Positions 7,611 through 14,139 of a DNA stretch of 36,613 bases are shown one piece after another. The notes below the pieces were generated by a model. The model worked only from the letters and a program-made list of their open reading frames with translations. It ran no database searches and had not been told where the DNA came from. Made by a program: the position numbers and the translations under genes. Within the stretch, counting starts at the first letter, position 1, and every line of letters begins with the position of its first letter. The stretch is taken from positions 1 through 36,613 of the forward strand of contig MEIF01000021.1 in assembly GCA_001750645.1 (NCBI GenBank). Direction: 5' to 3'. The DNA is from Gammaproteobacteria bacterium AqS3. Lineage in GTDB: Bacteria; Pseudomonadota; Gammaproteobacteria; MEIF01; AqS3.

Positions 7611-8331
7611 CGGGGTGCTGATGCTGGCGGCGAGCGCCGCAGCCGGCTCTGTGCAGGCGCTGGAGATCACCAGCCCCGAGGGGCCGACCGAAATGATCGA
7701 GGTCTTCACCTCGGAGGGCTGCAGCAGCTGCCCGCCGGCCGATGCCTGGCTGCGGGGCCTGGTCGACCACCCCCAGCTGTGGAGCCGCTACATTCCCCTG
7801 GGCTGGCATGTCGACTACTGGAATCGCCTGGGGTGGCGCGACCGCTTTTCCAGCCCGGAATACTCGGTGCGCCAGCGCCGCTATCGCAGCGAGGGCGGCG
7901 TGGCGACCGTCTACACGCCGGGCTTCGTCGTCAGCGGGGACGAGTGGCGCAACTGGTTTGAGGACCGCAGTGCCCTGCCAAAGCTGCAGACCCTGGACGC
8001 CGAGCGCTCGGGCCGGCTGCGGATCAGCGTCGATGGCGATGCATTTTCAGGGCGCTACTCGCTGGCCAAGAGCGGCCAGGTGCTGCATCTGGCGGTGCTG
8101 GGCTTCGGGCTCGAGAGCGAGGTGACCCGGGGCGAGAACAACGGGCGCACACTGCGGCACGACTTTGTCGTCCTGGATCATCGCAGCTACCCGCTGGGCG
8201 CCGGTGCGACAGTCTGGACCGGCGTGCTGCCGAAGGGTTCGATCCCCGCCCCCCGCTATGCCCTGGTCGGCTGGATCAGCGAGCGGGGGCAGAACCGCCC
8301 GCTGCAGGCCGCCGGCGGCTGGCTGCGGTAA
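7570..8331 (+). CDS. DUF1223 family exported thioredoxin-like protein
   Basis: About 253 residues with an N-terminal signal peptide (hydrophobic MSLGTISGVLMLAASAAAG, likely cut after VQA near residue 30). The DUF1223 core begins with VEVFTSEGCSSCPPAD in family consensus. Here it reads IEVFTSEGCSSCPPAD, giving a CxxC pair at C51 and C54 as in thioredoxin-like folds. Conserved WHVDYWNRLGWRDRFSSP follows. The role of the family is not established; a periplasmic thiol or redox function is inference. Tandem ATGs at 7570 and 7573, preceded by AGAGG at 7558-7562, give the best start. It overlaps ubiK and is the last gene of the MDR-ubiK unit, ending 25 bases from the convergent ATPase gene. Confidence 0.88.
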   Translation: MMNPAVSMSLGTISGVLMLAASAAAGSVQALEITSPEGPTEMIEVFTSEGCSSCPPADAWLRGLVDHPQLWSRYIPLGWHVDYWNRLGWRDRFSSPEYSVRQRRYRSEGGVATVYTPGFVVSGDEWRNWFEDRSALPKLQTLDAERSGRLRISVDGDAFSGRYSLAKSGQVLHLAVLGFGLESEVTRGENNGRTLRHDFVVLDHRSYPLGAGATVWTGVLPKGSIPAPRYALVGWISERGQNRPLQAAGGWLR

Positions 8332-8356
8332 GCCGGCGCCAAACCCCCTCGACGAT

Positions 8357-9661
8357 TCAGACCCCCATCATCTCCAGCTGGTCGCCGGCAAGGGATGAAC
8401 CGGTCTCGCCCCAGAGCAGGCTGATGGGCACTGCGTGCATTCGGTCAAAGGCCATGATGGCCTCGCCGTCGTAGAACAGGATGCCGGTCCTGAAGGCGTC
8501 GCCGGCGAAGTCGGCGAACTTCTGCAGACCCCTGAAATCCCTGGCCTCGACAGTCGAGGAGGCCTTGACCTCAATGCCGACGACCTGCCTGGTGCACTCC
8601 AGAACAATGTCGACCTCAACCTGCTTTTTGTCGCGGTAGTAGCCGAAGCGCACCCGATCGCTGTGCCAGGAAGCCTGGCGCCTGAGCTCCTGGTAGATGT
8701 ATGTCTCGAGCAGCTGGCCGTAGAGCGGGTGCCGGTTCTTCCAGAGCTCCTCAGCGCCGATCTGCAGCAGCGCAGCGGCCAGCCCGGTGTCGACGAAGTG
8801 CAGCTTGGGCGTTTTCAGAATGCTGCCGCTCTCGTGGCGCGACCATATCGGCAGCCGCTCGATCAGAAACAGCCGCTCCAGCACCGCCGTGTAATCCCTG
8901 GCCGTGGGCGCCGTGATCGCCAATTTGCTCGCCAGATTGGACACCTGCCACAGCTGGGCGCTCTGCTCGGCGGCGCGCGTGAGCATGTGCTCGAGATACT
9001 CCAGCCGGCGAATCCCCGAGACGTCTCTGGCGTCTCGGTAGATCAATGCATCGACGTAATTGACAAACCACTCCTTCCTGCGGTGACTGCCCGATTGACG
9101 TTTCAGCGCCGCCGGAAATCCGCCCGCGACAATGCGTTCAGCGAGTGTGCCTCCCAGACGCACGCCCGCATTCGGATACGATTTGAACGAGCCCTGAAAC
9201 AGTGCCTCCAGAAACCTTGAGGGCTCTGCCCGACGCAGCTCGACCTGGGCGAGCGGTGCCAGCCGCACCTTCTCCATGCGACCGGCGAGCGAATCGGTCA
9301 GCCCCGGCATGCTCAGAATGTTGGCGGACCCCGTCAGGATGAATCGACCCGGAATGCGGTTGTTGTCAACGATGCTCTTGATGCGGGTGAACTGTTCGGG
9401 AATGCGCTGGACTTCATCGAGAATCACGCGCTCGGGCAGACCGGCAAAGAAGGTGGTCGGATCAGCCCGCAGCAACTCCAGCTGGCCCGGGTCGTCGAAG
9501 CTGATGTAGTCATAGCCGTGCTTCCGTCCATATTGCCTGGCCAGCGTGGTCTTGCCGCACTGCCTCGGACCGTGGATGAGCACCACCGGGGTGTCCGCCA
9601 GAGCGGCCTCAAGTTTGGGGGCTGCATATCGGGGGTGCAGGCCGGTGTCTGGTTTATCCAT
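8357..9661 (-). CDS. ATP-binding protein with C-terminal DUF4143 domain
   Basis: 434 residues. The N-terminal AAA-like ATPase has Walker A GPRQCGKTT at residues 31-39 and Walker B VILDEVQ with D82/E83, then a sensor-like FILTGSANIL. The C-terminal DUF4143 half contains EVDIVLECTRQVVGIEVKAS, an arrangement (D ... ExK) like the PD-(D/E)xK nuclease core. Whether it is catalytically active is unknown. Proteins of this family occur sporadically in bacteria, are often horizontally spread, and have no settled function. The gene stands alone, faces the DUF1223 gene, and is preceded by an unusual AT-rich repeat array, which supports acquisition as a separate unit. Confidence 0.93.
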   Translation of the reverse strand: MDKPDTGLHPRYAAPKLEAALADTPVVLIHGPRQCGKTTLARQYGRKHGYDYISFDDPGQLELLRADPTTFFAGLPERVILDEVQRIPEQFTRIKSIVDNNRIPGRFILTGSANILSMPGLTDSLAGRMEKVRLAPLAQVELRRAEPSRFLEALFQGSFKSYPNAGVRLGGTLAERIVAGGFPAALKRQSGSHRRKEWFVNYVDALIYRDARDVSGIRRLEYLEHMLTRAAEQSAQLWQVSNLASKLAITAPTARDYTAVLERLFLIERLPIWSRHESGSILKTPKLHFVDTGLAAALLQIGAEELWKNRHPLYGQLLETYIYQELRRQASWHSDRVRFGYYRDKKQVEVDIVLECTRQVVGIEVKASSTVEARDFRGLQKFADFAGDAFRTGILFYDGEAIMAFDRMHAVPISLLWGETGSSLAGDQLEMMGV

Positions 9662-9693
9662 ATTGCCGAATCATCCGAGCTGCGACGGGGGCG

Positions 9694-9699
9694 ATTATA
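9694..9699 (-). promoter_or_regulatory. -10 box for the DUF4143 ATPase gene
   Basis: On the minus strand this reads TATAAT followed by CGCCCCCG, 32 nt before ATG 9661. The expected -35 position (about 9717-9722) lies inside the first iteron-like repeat, so proteins bound to the array would probably affect this promoter. That is inference. Confidence 0.55.
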
Positions 9700-9709
9700 A
9701 AACCGATCT

Positions 9710-9824
9710 GGGTATGTTTTAAGGTGCAGTGCGGTTATGTATTAAAGCCTGATATGGGTATGTTCTAAGATTCAGTGCGGTTATGTATTAAAGTCTGATA
9801 TGGGTATGTTTTAAGATTTCACAG
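9710..9824. repeat. Five iteron-like 23-bp direct repeats, AT-rich
   Basis: Copies start at 9710, 9733, 9756, 9779 and 9802, exactly 23 bp apart, sharing the core GGKTATGTWYTAARR. Odd and even copies differ in their tails, so the region can also be read as a 46-bp repeat present two and a half times. It is markedly richer in A and T than the surrounding DNA. It fills most of the 268-base gap between the ATPase and peroxiredoxin genes. The 9825-9871 remainder holds only a short CTGT-N6-ACAG palindrome. Regular spacing of about two helical turns suggests a protein-binding array on one face of the DNA. Confidence 0.9.
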
Positions 9825-9871
9825 GGACAAAAACTGTTGAAACACAGTGCGCAGGCGGCCTATAAGCCATA

Positions 9872-9893
9872 GAAAAAGGCGGGGAAAACCCGC
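9872..9893 (-). terminator. Rho-independent terminator after the peroxiredoxin gene
   Basis: Read on the minus strand, GCGGG-TTTTC-CCCGC (9893-9879) is followed by CTTTTTCT (A-run at 9873-9877 on the plus strand). It lies about 36 nt past the peroxiredoxin stop at 9930. Confidence 0.8.
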
Positions 9894-9929
9894 AGGGAGC
9901 AGAAAGATTGGGAGAGGTTTAACCCGGCG

Positions 9930-10421
9930 TTATTTTAGGCTGGCGAGAATGTTCTCAGCACTGCTGACATCCAGCTCGCCCGGGTTGGGTTCGATGAACA
10001 GCCCGGTGACTTTTCCGTCGTCGATGACCAGCGCCGAGCGCGTGCATCGAACCCCCAAACCTGCGCGTCCGCCGAGATCCAGCTCCAGGCCCAGCGCCTT
10101 GGTGAACTCGCCGCCATCGGCCAGCATGACGACTTGGTCGCCGCTGTTCTGATCCGCACCCCAGGCGCCCATCACAAAGGCGTCATTGACTGACAGGCAG
10201 GCGATCTGATCGATGCCGGCATCCCGCAGCGCCCCGGCGTGCTCCAGATAACCGGGAACGTGCTTGGCCGAGCAGGTCGGGGTGAAGGCTCCGGGGACGG
10301 TGAACAGAACCGTGCGCCTGCCCTTGAAAAACTCGGCGCTGTCGACCGGGCTGGGGCCTTCCGAGCCGCTGATGTAGAGAGTAACCGAGGGGACGCTATC
10401 GCCAACCTGAATCTGAGCCAT
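9930..10421 (-). CDS. Peroxiredoxin, Prx5 / AhpC-TSA type
   Basis: A thiol peroxidase of 163 residues that reduces hydrogen peroxide and organic hydroperoxides. The peroxidatic motif PGAFTPTCS (PxxxTxxC) puts the catalytic cysteine at C50. The following HVPGYLE and CLSVNDAFVMGAW are typical of the Prx5 group, as is RCTRSALVIDDGKV near the C-terminus. Start ATG 10421 gives the family N-terminus (AQIQVGDSVPSVTL). Upstream in-frame codons to 10472 are leader or promoter DNA. It is a single-gene unit with its own -10 (10453-10458, minus strand) and terminator. Electron donor (glutaredoxin or thioredoxin) cannot be told from sequence. Confidence 0.94.
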   Translation of the reverse strand: MAQIQVGDSVPSVTLYISGSEGPSPVDSAEFFKGRRTVLFTVPGAFTPTCSAKHVPGYLEHAGALRDAGIDQIACLSVNDAFVMGAWGADQNSGDQVVMLADGGEFTKALGLELDLGGRAGLGVRCTRSALVIDDGKVTGLFIEPNPGELDVSSAENILASLK

Positions 10422-10452
10422 GCTAAAAATCCGCCAGAGGACGAGCGCGCGG

Positions 10453-10500
10453 ATTATAGCCACGACAGTCAATCAGCCGGGGCGGCTCTTGCTCTAACAT
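10453..10500. promoter_or_regulatory. Divergent -10 boxes of peroxiredoxin and mrcB
   Basis: ATTATA at 10453-10458 is TATAAT on the minus strand, 31 nt before the peroxiredoxin ATG. TAACAT at 10495-10500 is a plausible plus-strand -10 for mrcB, followed by TGCCGGCG. If the latter is used, the TTG at 10500 is too close to be the mrcB start and TTG 10530 would be favoured. Confidence 0.5.
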
Positions 10501-12722
10501 TGCCGGCGATCCGGCGCCGCAGACGCACCTTGCTGAGGTTCTTGCTCAGGCTCAGTCTCCCCCTGCTGATCGCCTGCGGCTTTGGCATCGCCTGGCTGGA
10601 CGCCCAGGTTCAGGAGCGCTTCGCCGGCGAGCGCTGGCAGTTGCCCTCGAGAATCCACGCGCGCGCCCTTGAAATCCACGACGGCGCCCGCATCGCCCGG
10701 CCCGGGCTGCTGCGGGAACTCAAGGCGCTGGGCTATCGCAGCAGGGCGGGGGCGCCCAGCCCCGGAACCTACAGCGAGCCGGGCGCCGGGCTGATCATCC
10801 ACACGCGCGGATTTGAGTTTCCGACCGGCGCCGAGCCCGCCCGGCGCATCGGCATCCGCTGGCCCGGCAGGGACAGCGCCGGCATTGAGCTGTCCGGTGC
10901 GGCGCTGGTGCGGCTGGAGCCCCTGACGGTCGGGCAGATCTTCCCGGCGCACGGCGAGGACCGCATCCTGCTGCGGCTTCAGGATGTCCCGCCGCTGCTG
11001 ATCCAGGGCCTGCTGGCGGTCGAGGATCGCGACTTCCACGAGCACTATGGGCTGTCCTGGCGCGGCATTGCCCGGGCCAGCCTGGTCAACCTGCTGGCCA
11101 TGCGCATTGTCCAGGGCGGCAGCACGCTGACCCAGCAGCTGGTCAAAAACCTGTTTCTCAGCCAGGAGCAGTCGCTCTGGCGCAAGGGGCTTGAGGCGCT
11201 GATGGCGGTCACCCTTGAACTGCGGCACGGCAAGGAGGACATCCTTGAGACCTACATCAATGCGGTGTTCTTCGCCCAGCAGGGCCGGCGCGCCATCCAC
11301 GGCTTCCCGCTGGCGGCGGAATACTTCACCGGATCGCGCCTGGATCAGCTGGCGCCCGAGCAGATCGCCCTGCTGGTCGGCATGGTGAAGGCGCCCTCGG
11401 CCTACAACCCCTTCCGCAATCCCGGGGCCGCCCTGAGGCGGCGCAACGTCGTCCTGGATGTCTGGGAGCAGAACGGCCTGATCACCCCGCAGCAGCACGC
11501 CGCCTATCGCGCCCGCAGTCTCAACACCGCCGAGGGCGCCCGCACCGGCAGCTTGAACTTTCCGCACTGGCGCGCGCTGATCCACCGCCAGCTGATGCGC
11601 GACTACAGCCCCGAGGAGCTCGTCTCCAGCGGACTGCGCATCTTCACCAGCCTGGATCCCCAGGTTCAGTGGCAGGCCGAGGCCTCGCTCAGCGCCGTGC
11701 TGGACCGCCTTGAAAAGGGCTATCCGCGCGCCGAGCAGCTGCAGGGTGCCGTGGTTGTGTCCTCGGTCGAGGGCGGCGAGATCCTCGCCCTGGTGGGCGA
11801 CCGCAAGCCGCACTACGCCGGCTTCAACCGGGCGCTCGACGCGCGCCGGCCGATCGGCTCCCTGATCAAGCCGGTGACCTATCTGGCCGCGCTCGAGGAC
11901 GGGCGCCGGCTCGGCGAGGTGCTCCAGGATGAGGCCCTGACGCTGCCGCTGGACGACGGAACCGTGTGGAGCCCGCGCAACTTTGACGGAGAGTTTCGGG
12001 GGCCGGTGCTGCTCCACGAGGCGCTCTACCGATCCCTCAACCTGCCCTCGCTGCGGCTGGCTCTGGACGTCGGCATCGACCGCCTGGTGCAGCGGCTCGC
12101 CGACCTGGGCGTCGACCCCGAAGAGATCCCGGCGGTGCCGGCGCTGGCACTGGGTGCGATCTCGCTCAGCCCGATCGAAGTCGCCGAGCTCTACGGCACC
12201 ATCGCCTCGGGCGGCTTCGCCCTTCCGCAGCGGGCGATTCTGTCGGTGGTCGATGCCCGCGGCGAGCTGCTGAAGCGCAACCCGCTGCGCAACCACCAGG
12301 TGGCCGCACCGGACACCATGCGGCTGCTGCAGTGGGCTCTATTGCAGGTCGCCAATCAGGGCACGGCCCGCAACCTCAATCTGCCGAAGGACACCATCCT
12401 GGCCAAGACCGGGACCACGAACGACTTCCGCGACAGCTGGTTTGTCGGCATCAGCGCCGAGCACGTCGGCGTGGTCTGGGTCGGCCGCGACGACAACCAG
12501 AGCACCTCGCTGAGCGGGTCTGCCGGAGCGATGCAGATTTGGGGGCATCTGTTCCGGCGGCTCGGCATCCGCCCCGCGCGGCTGATCGCAGGCGGCGAAA
12601 TCGAGTTCGTCTGGCTCAAGCGGGAAGACGGGCTGCTCAGCCGGCGACGCTGCCGCGATGTGGTCCGCCTGCCACAATTGCGCGGCGCCCGCACCGAGAG
12701 GAGTCCGCTGCCGTGTCGCTGA
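10500..12722 (+). CDS. mrcB: Penicillin-binding protein 1B, bifunctional
   Basis: A class A PBP of about 740 residues that polymerises and cross-links peptidoglycan from the inner membrane. From TTG 10500 it has a basic cytoplasmic start (RRRRR), one membrane helix (LSLPLLIACGFGIAWL), a UB2H-like region (ARALEIHDGARI, LRELKALGYRS), then the GT51 glycosyltransferase with EDRDFHEHYG (E175) and GGSTLTQQLVKNLFL. The transpeptidase motifs are SLIK (S454), SLN in LYRSLNLPS, and KTGT (K636). There is no ATG or GTG at the right place; TTG 10500 or 10530 must be used, and neither has a clear ribosome site. It overlaps the next lipoprotein gene by ten bases, so the two are coupled. Confidence 0.95.
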   Translation: MPAIRRRRRTLLRFLLRLSLPLLIACGFGIAWLDAQVQERFAGERWQLPSRIHARALEIHDGARIARPGLLRELKALGYRSRAGAPSPGTYSEPGAGLIIHTRGFEFPTGAEPARRIGIRWPGRDSAGIELSGAALVRLEPLTVGQIFPAHGEDRILLRLQDVPPLLIQGLLAVEDRDFHEHYGLSWRGIARASLVNLLAMRIVQGGSTLTQQLVKNLFLSQEQSLWRKGLEALMAVTLELRHGKEDILETYINAVFFAQQGRRAIHGFPLAAEYFTGSRLDQLAPEQIALLVGMVKAPSAYNPFRNPGAALRRRNVVLDVWEQNGLITPQQHAAYRARSLNTAEGARTGSLNFPHWRALIHRQLMRDYSPEELVSSGLRIFTSLDPQVQWQAEASLSAVLDRLEKGYPRAEQLQGAVVVSSVEGGEILALVGDRKPHYAGFNRALDARRPIGSLIKPVTYLAALEDGRRLGEVLQDEALTLPLDDGTVWSPRNFDGEFRGPVLLHEALYRSLNLPSLRLALDVGIDRLVQRLADLGVDPEEIPAVPALALGAISLSPIEVAELYGTIASGGFALPQRAILSVVDARGELLKRNPLRNHQVAAPDTMRLLQWALLQVANQGTARNLNLPKDTILAKTGTTNDFRDSWFVGISAEHVGVVWVGRDDNQSTSLSGSAGAMQIWGHLFRRLGIRPARLIAGGEIEFVWLKREDGLLSRRRCRDVVRLPQLRGARTERSPLPCR

Positions 12723-13159
12723 TTCTCCGTCTCGCCTGGCCGGCAGCCGTGCTGCTCGCGGTCGGCTGCAGCTCGCCCGGTCGCATGGCCCCGGAGCCTC
12801 CGCCGGCGCCGAGCGCCCCGCCGGACAGCGCACTGCGGGAGGCGCCGACGCCCGAGCCGCCCGAGCAGCGCCTGCGGGGCGACCTCGCCCTCGGCGGCGA
12901 CGACCCCGCCCGGGGGCTCTTCGAGCGCGCCTGGAGCGAATTCGAGACCGACCCGGAGACGGCGTTCTCAATCGCCGAGCGCGCCCTCAAGATCAGCAGC
13001 AACAAGATGGCCGGATATCTCAACTACGCCCGCATGCTGGAGCGCGCCGGGCGCATCGCCGATGCGCTGCAGTTCGCCCGCCGCGCCCTCGCCTTCACCG
13101 AGGATGAAGCCCTCCGCGACCGCGTGCAGCGGGGCTGGATCGACCGGCTGTCGCGCTGA
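12713..13159 (+). CDS. TPR-type lipoprotein, LpoP-like PBP1B activator candidate
   Basis: 148 residues from GTG 12713, with a good GAGAGGAG ribosome site at 12696-12703. The lipoprotein signal peptide ends in LLAVGC. Then comes a Pro-rich flexible stretch (PEPPPAPSAPP, PTPEPPEQ) and a C-terminal helical part (FSIAERALKISSNKMAGYL, ARMLERAGRIADALQFARRA) with TPR-like spacing. In Pseudomonas the PBP1B activator LpoP is an outer-membrane lipoprotein with a linker and TPR units, encoded next to the PBP1B gene. The same layout here, with a ten-base overlap with mrcB, makes this the likely partner of the upstream synthase. The assignment rests on architecture and position, not on a sequence search. 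Confidence 0.75.
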   Translation: MSLILRLAWPAAVLLAVGCSSPGRMAPEPPPAPSAPPDSALREAPTPEPPEQRLRGDLALGGDDPARGLFERAWSEFETDPETAFSIAERALKISSNKMAGYLNYARMLERAGRIADALQFARRALAFTEDEALRDRVQRGWIDRLSR

Positions 13160-13166
13160 GCGGATG

Positions 13167-13191
13167 CCCCCGCGCGGGGGTCAGGGTTTTT
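13167..13191 (+). terminator. Rho-independent terminator of the mrcB unit
   Basis: CCCCC-GCGC-GGGGG (13167-13180) followed by a T5 run at 13187-13191. It sits directly after the lipoprotein stop, and its T-run lies inside the 3' end of the convergent zapA-like gene. Confidence 0.8.
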
Positions 13192-13822
13192 CTACCGGGT
13201 CTGCCTCGGCGAGGGCGGTCTCAATGCGCTCGGCCATCTGCCCCGCCCAGTCGCGCACCGAACTGTGCAGGGCCTCAGTCTCCTCGGCGCGCCTGGATTT
13301 TTCCCCGTACTCGACATGCACGCGCACCAGGTGCTCCTCGTGCTCGGCCTGGATGACCTTGATGCGCGCATCCTGCTCGGTGCTGATGAGCTTGAGCTTT
13401 TCGTCGTGCTCGGCCTGGACGCGCCTGAGGTTCTCATCGTGCTCGGCCTGGGAGCGCTTCAGCGCCTCCTCGTACTCCGCCCGCGCCCGCTCAAAGCTCT
13501 CCTCGCGCTCGGCCTCCCTGTGCTCAAAATGCTCCTCCTGCTCCGCCTGGACCTGCCTGAGGGCGTCCTCGTGTTCGGCCTGGACGCGCACCAGAGTTTC
13601 CCGGTGCTCGGCCTCGATGCATTCGAGATTCTCCTCGTACTCGGCGTTCAGCAGCAGCAGGCCGCGCAGCAGCCGGGTTTCGCGCCGCTCGGTGCGCGGG
13701 CTCTCCTCGCCGACGCGCGCGCTGATGTTGTCGAGCAGCCGCTGGATGCGCTGAATCTGATCGGGCGGTCCGTCGATGTAGTACTCGCGCCCAAAGACCT
13801 TGACCGAACCGGTCTCATTCAT
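13181..13822 (-). CDS. zapA: ZapA-like division protein with long hendecad coiled coil
   Basis: 213 residues, about twice the usual ZapA length. Residues 1-65 match the ZapA globular head (VKVFGREYYIDGPPDQ, RLLDNISARV, LLRGLLLLNAEYEEN, compared with FGR...CPPDQ...ALNISYEL in E. coli). ZapA binds and bundles FtsZ at the division ring. The rest is a continuous charged helix built of 11-residue units with AE[HYQR] recurring at residues 60, 71, 82, 93, 104, 115, 126, 137, (148 as TEQ), 159 and 170 (VEY). The tail ends in a non-repeating EALHSSVRDWAGQM segment. The gene starts inside the end of the ZapB-like gene (ATGA overlap), the gene order known for gammaproteobacterial zapA. Its stop lies next to the mrcB-unit terminator. 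Confidence 0.8.
   Translation of the reverse strand: MNETGSVKVFGREYYIDGPPDQIQRIQRLLDNISARVGEESPRTERRETRLLRGLLLLNAEYEENLECIEAEHRETLVRVQAEHEDALRQVQAEQEEHFEHREAEREESFERARAEYEEALKRSQAEHDENLRRVQAEHDEKLKLISTEQDARIKVIQAEHEEHLVRVHVEYGEKSRRAEETEALHSSVRDWAGQMAERIETALAEADPVEKP
13283..13645 (-). repeat. 33-bp coding repeats: eleven hendecad units in ZapA-like gene
   Basis: Eleven consecutive 11-codon units with consensus VQAEHEEALRR. The unit length never changes, while residues between the AE and the leucine vary. This keeps the coiled-coil phase and suggests growth by in-frame duplication. Confidence 0.85.
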
Positions 13823-14070
13823 GGTTTCGTGCCGTTATCGTCGCCGAGCGATTCGATGATCTGGGCGACATTCTGGCGCATGGCGCGCAGCTCCTCAAGG
13901 GCTTGATCATGCTCCTGCTGCAGCTCCTGGTGCTGCTGCAGCAGCTGGTGGTACATCTGATTCCACTCATCGGCGACATTGCGGACCCCGCGCAACTCCT
14001 CCAGCTCGCCCAGCAATTTCTCGATCTGCTCAGACAGCTCGGCAAATCCCGGCGGCGGTGAATCCTGCAT
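13819..14070 (-). CDS. Small coiled-coil protein, ZapB-like
   Basis: 83 residues, almost entirely helical and coiled coil (FAELSEQIEKLLGELEELRG, then QLLQQHQELQQEHDQALEEL). It overlaps the ZapA-like gene by ATGA. In gammaproteobacteria a small coiled-coil gene of the ZapB/TIGR02449 type lies just upstream of zapA, and this one fits in size, position and composition. ZapB-type proteins link ZapA and FtsZ to the division site. Sequence similarity cannot be judged by eye in low-complexity coiled coils, so the name rests mainly on context. Its promoter would overlap that of the divergent acyl-CoA dehydrogenase gene. Confidence 0.7.
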   Translation of the reverse strand: MQDSPPPGFAELSEQIEKLLGELEELRGVRNVADEWNQMYHQLLQQHQELQQEHDQALEELRAMRQNVAQIIESLGDDNGTKP

Positions 14071-14095
14071 GAGGCCAATGCCCGTATCGGTCGGG

Positions 14096-14132
14096 CTATT
14101 ATGGCAATAACACCCGCCCCTAAGTCAGGGAG
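14096..14132. promoter_or_regulatory. Overlapping divergent -10 region and dehydrogenase ribosome site
   Basis: TATTAT (14097-14102, plus) and CATAAT (14103-14098, minus) are the same bases read both ways. Either could be the -10 of its gene, and use of one should exclude the other. GGGAG at 14128-14132 is the Shine-Dalgarno of the dehydrogenase (GTG 14140), which argues against the ATG at 14101 lying in the -10. Confidence 0.45.
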
Positions 14133-14139
14133 CCGCGCC

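Noticed and set aside
9834-9847. CTGT-N6-ACAG as a LexA box
   Set aside because: The gammaproteobacterial LexA box has eight bases between the half sites; this has six.
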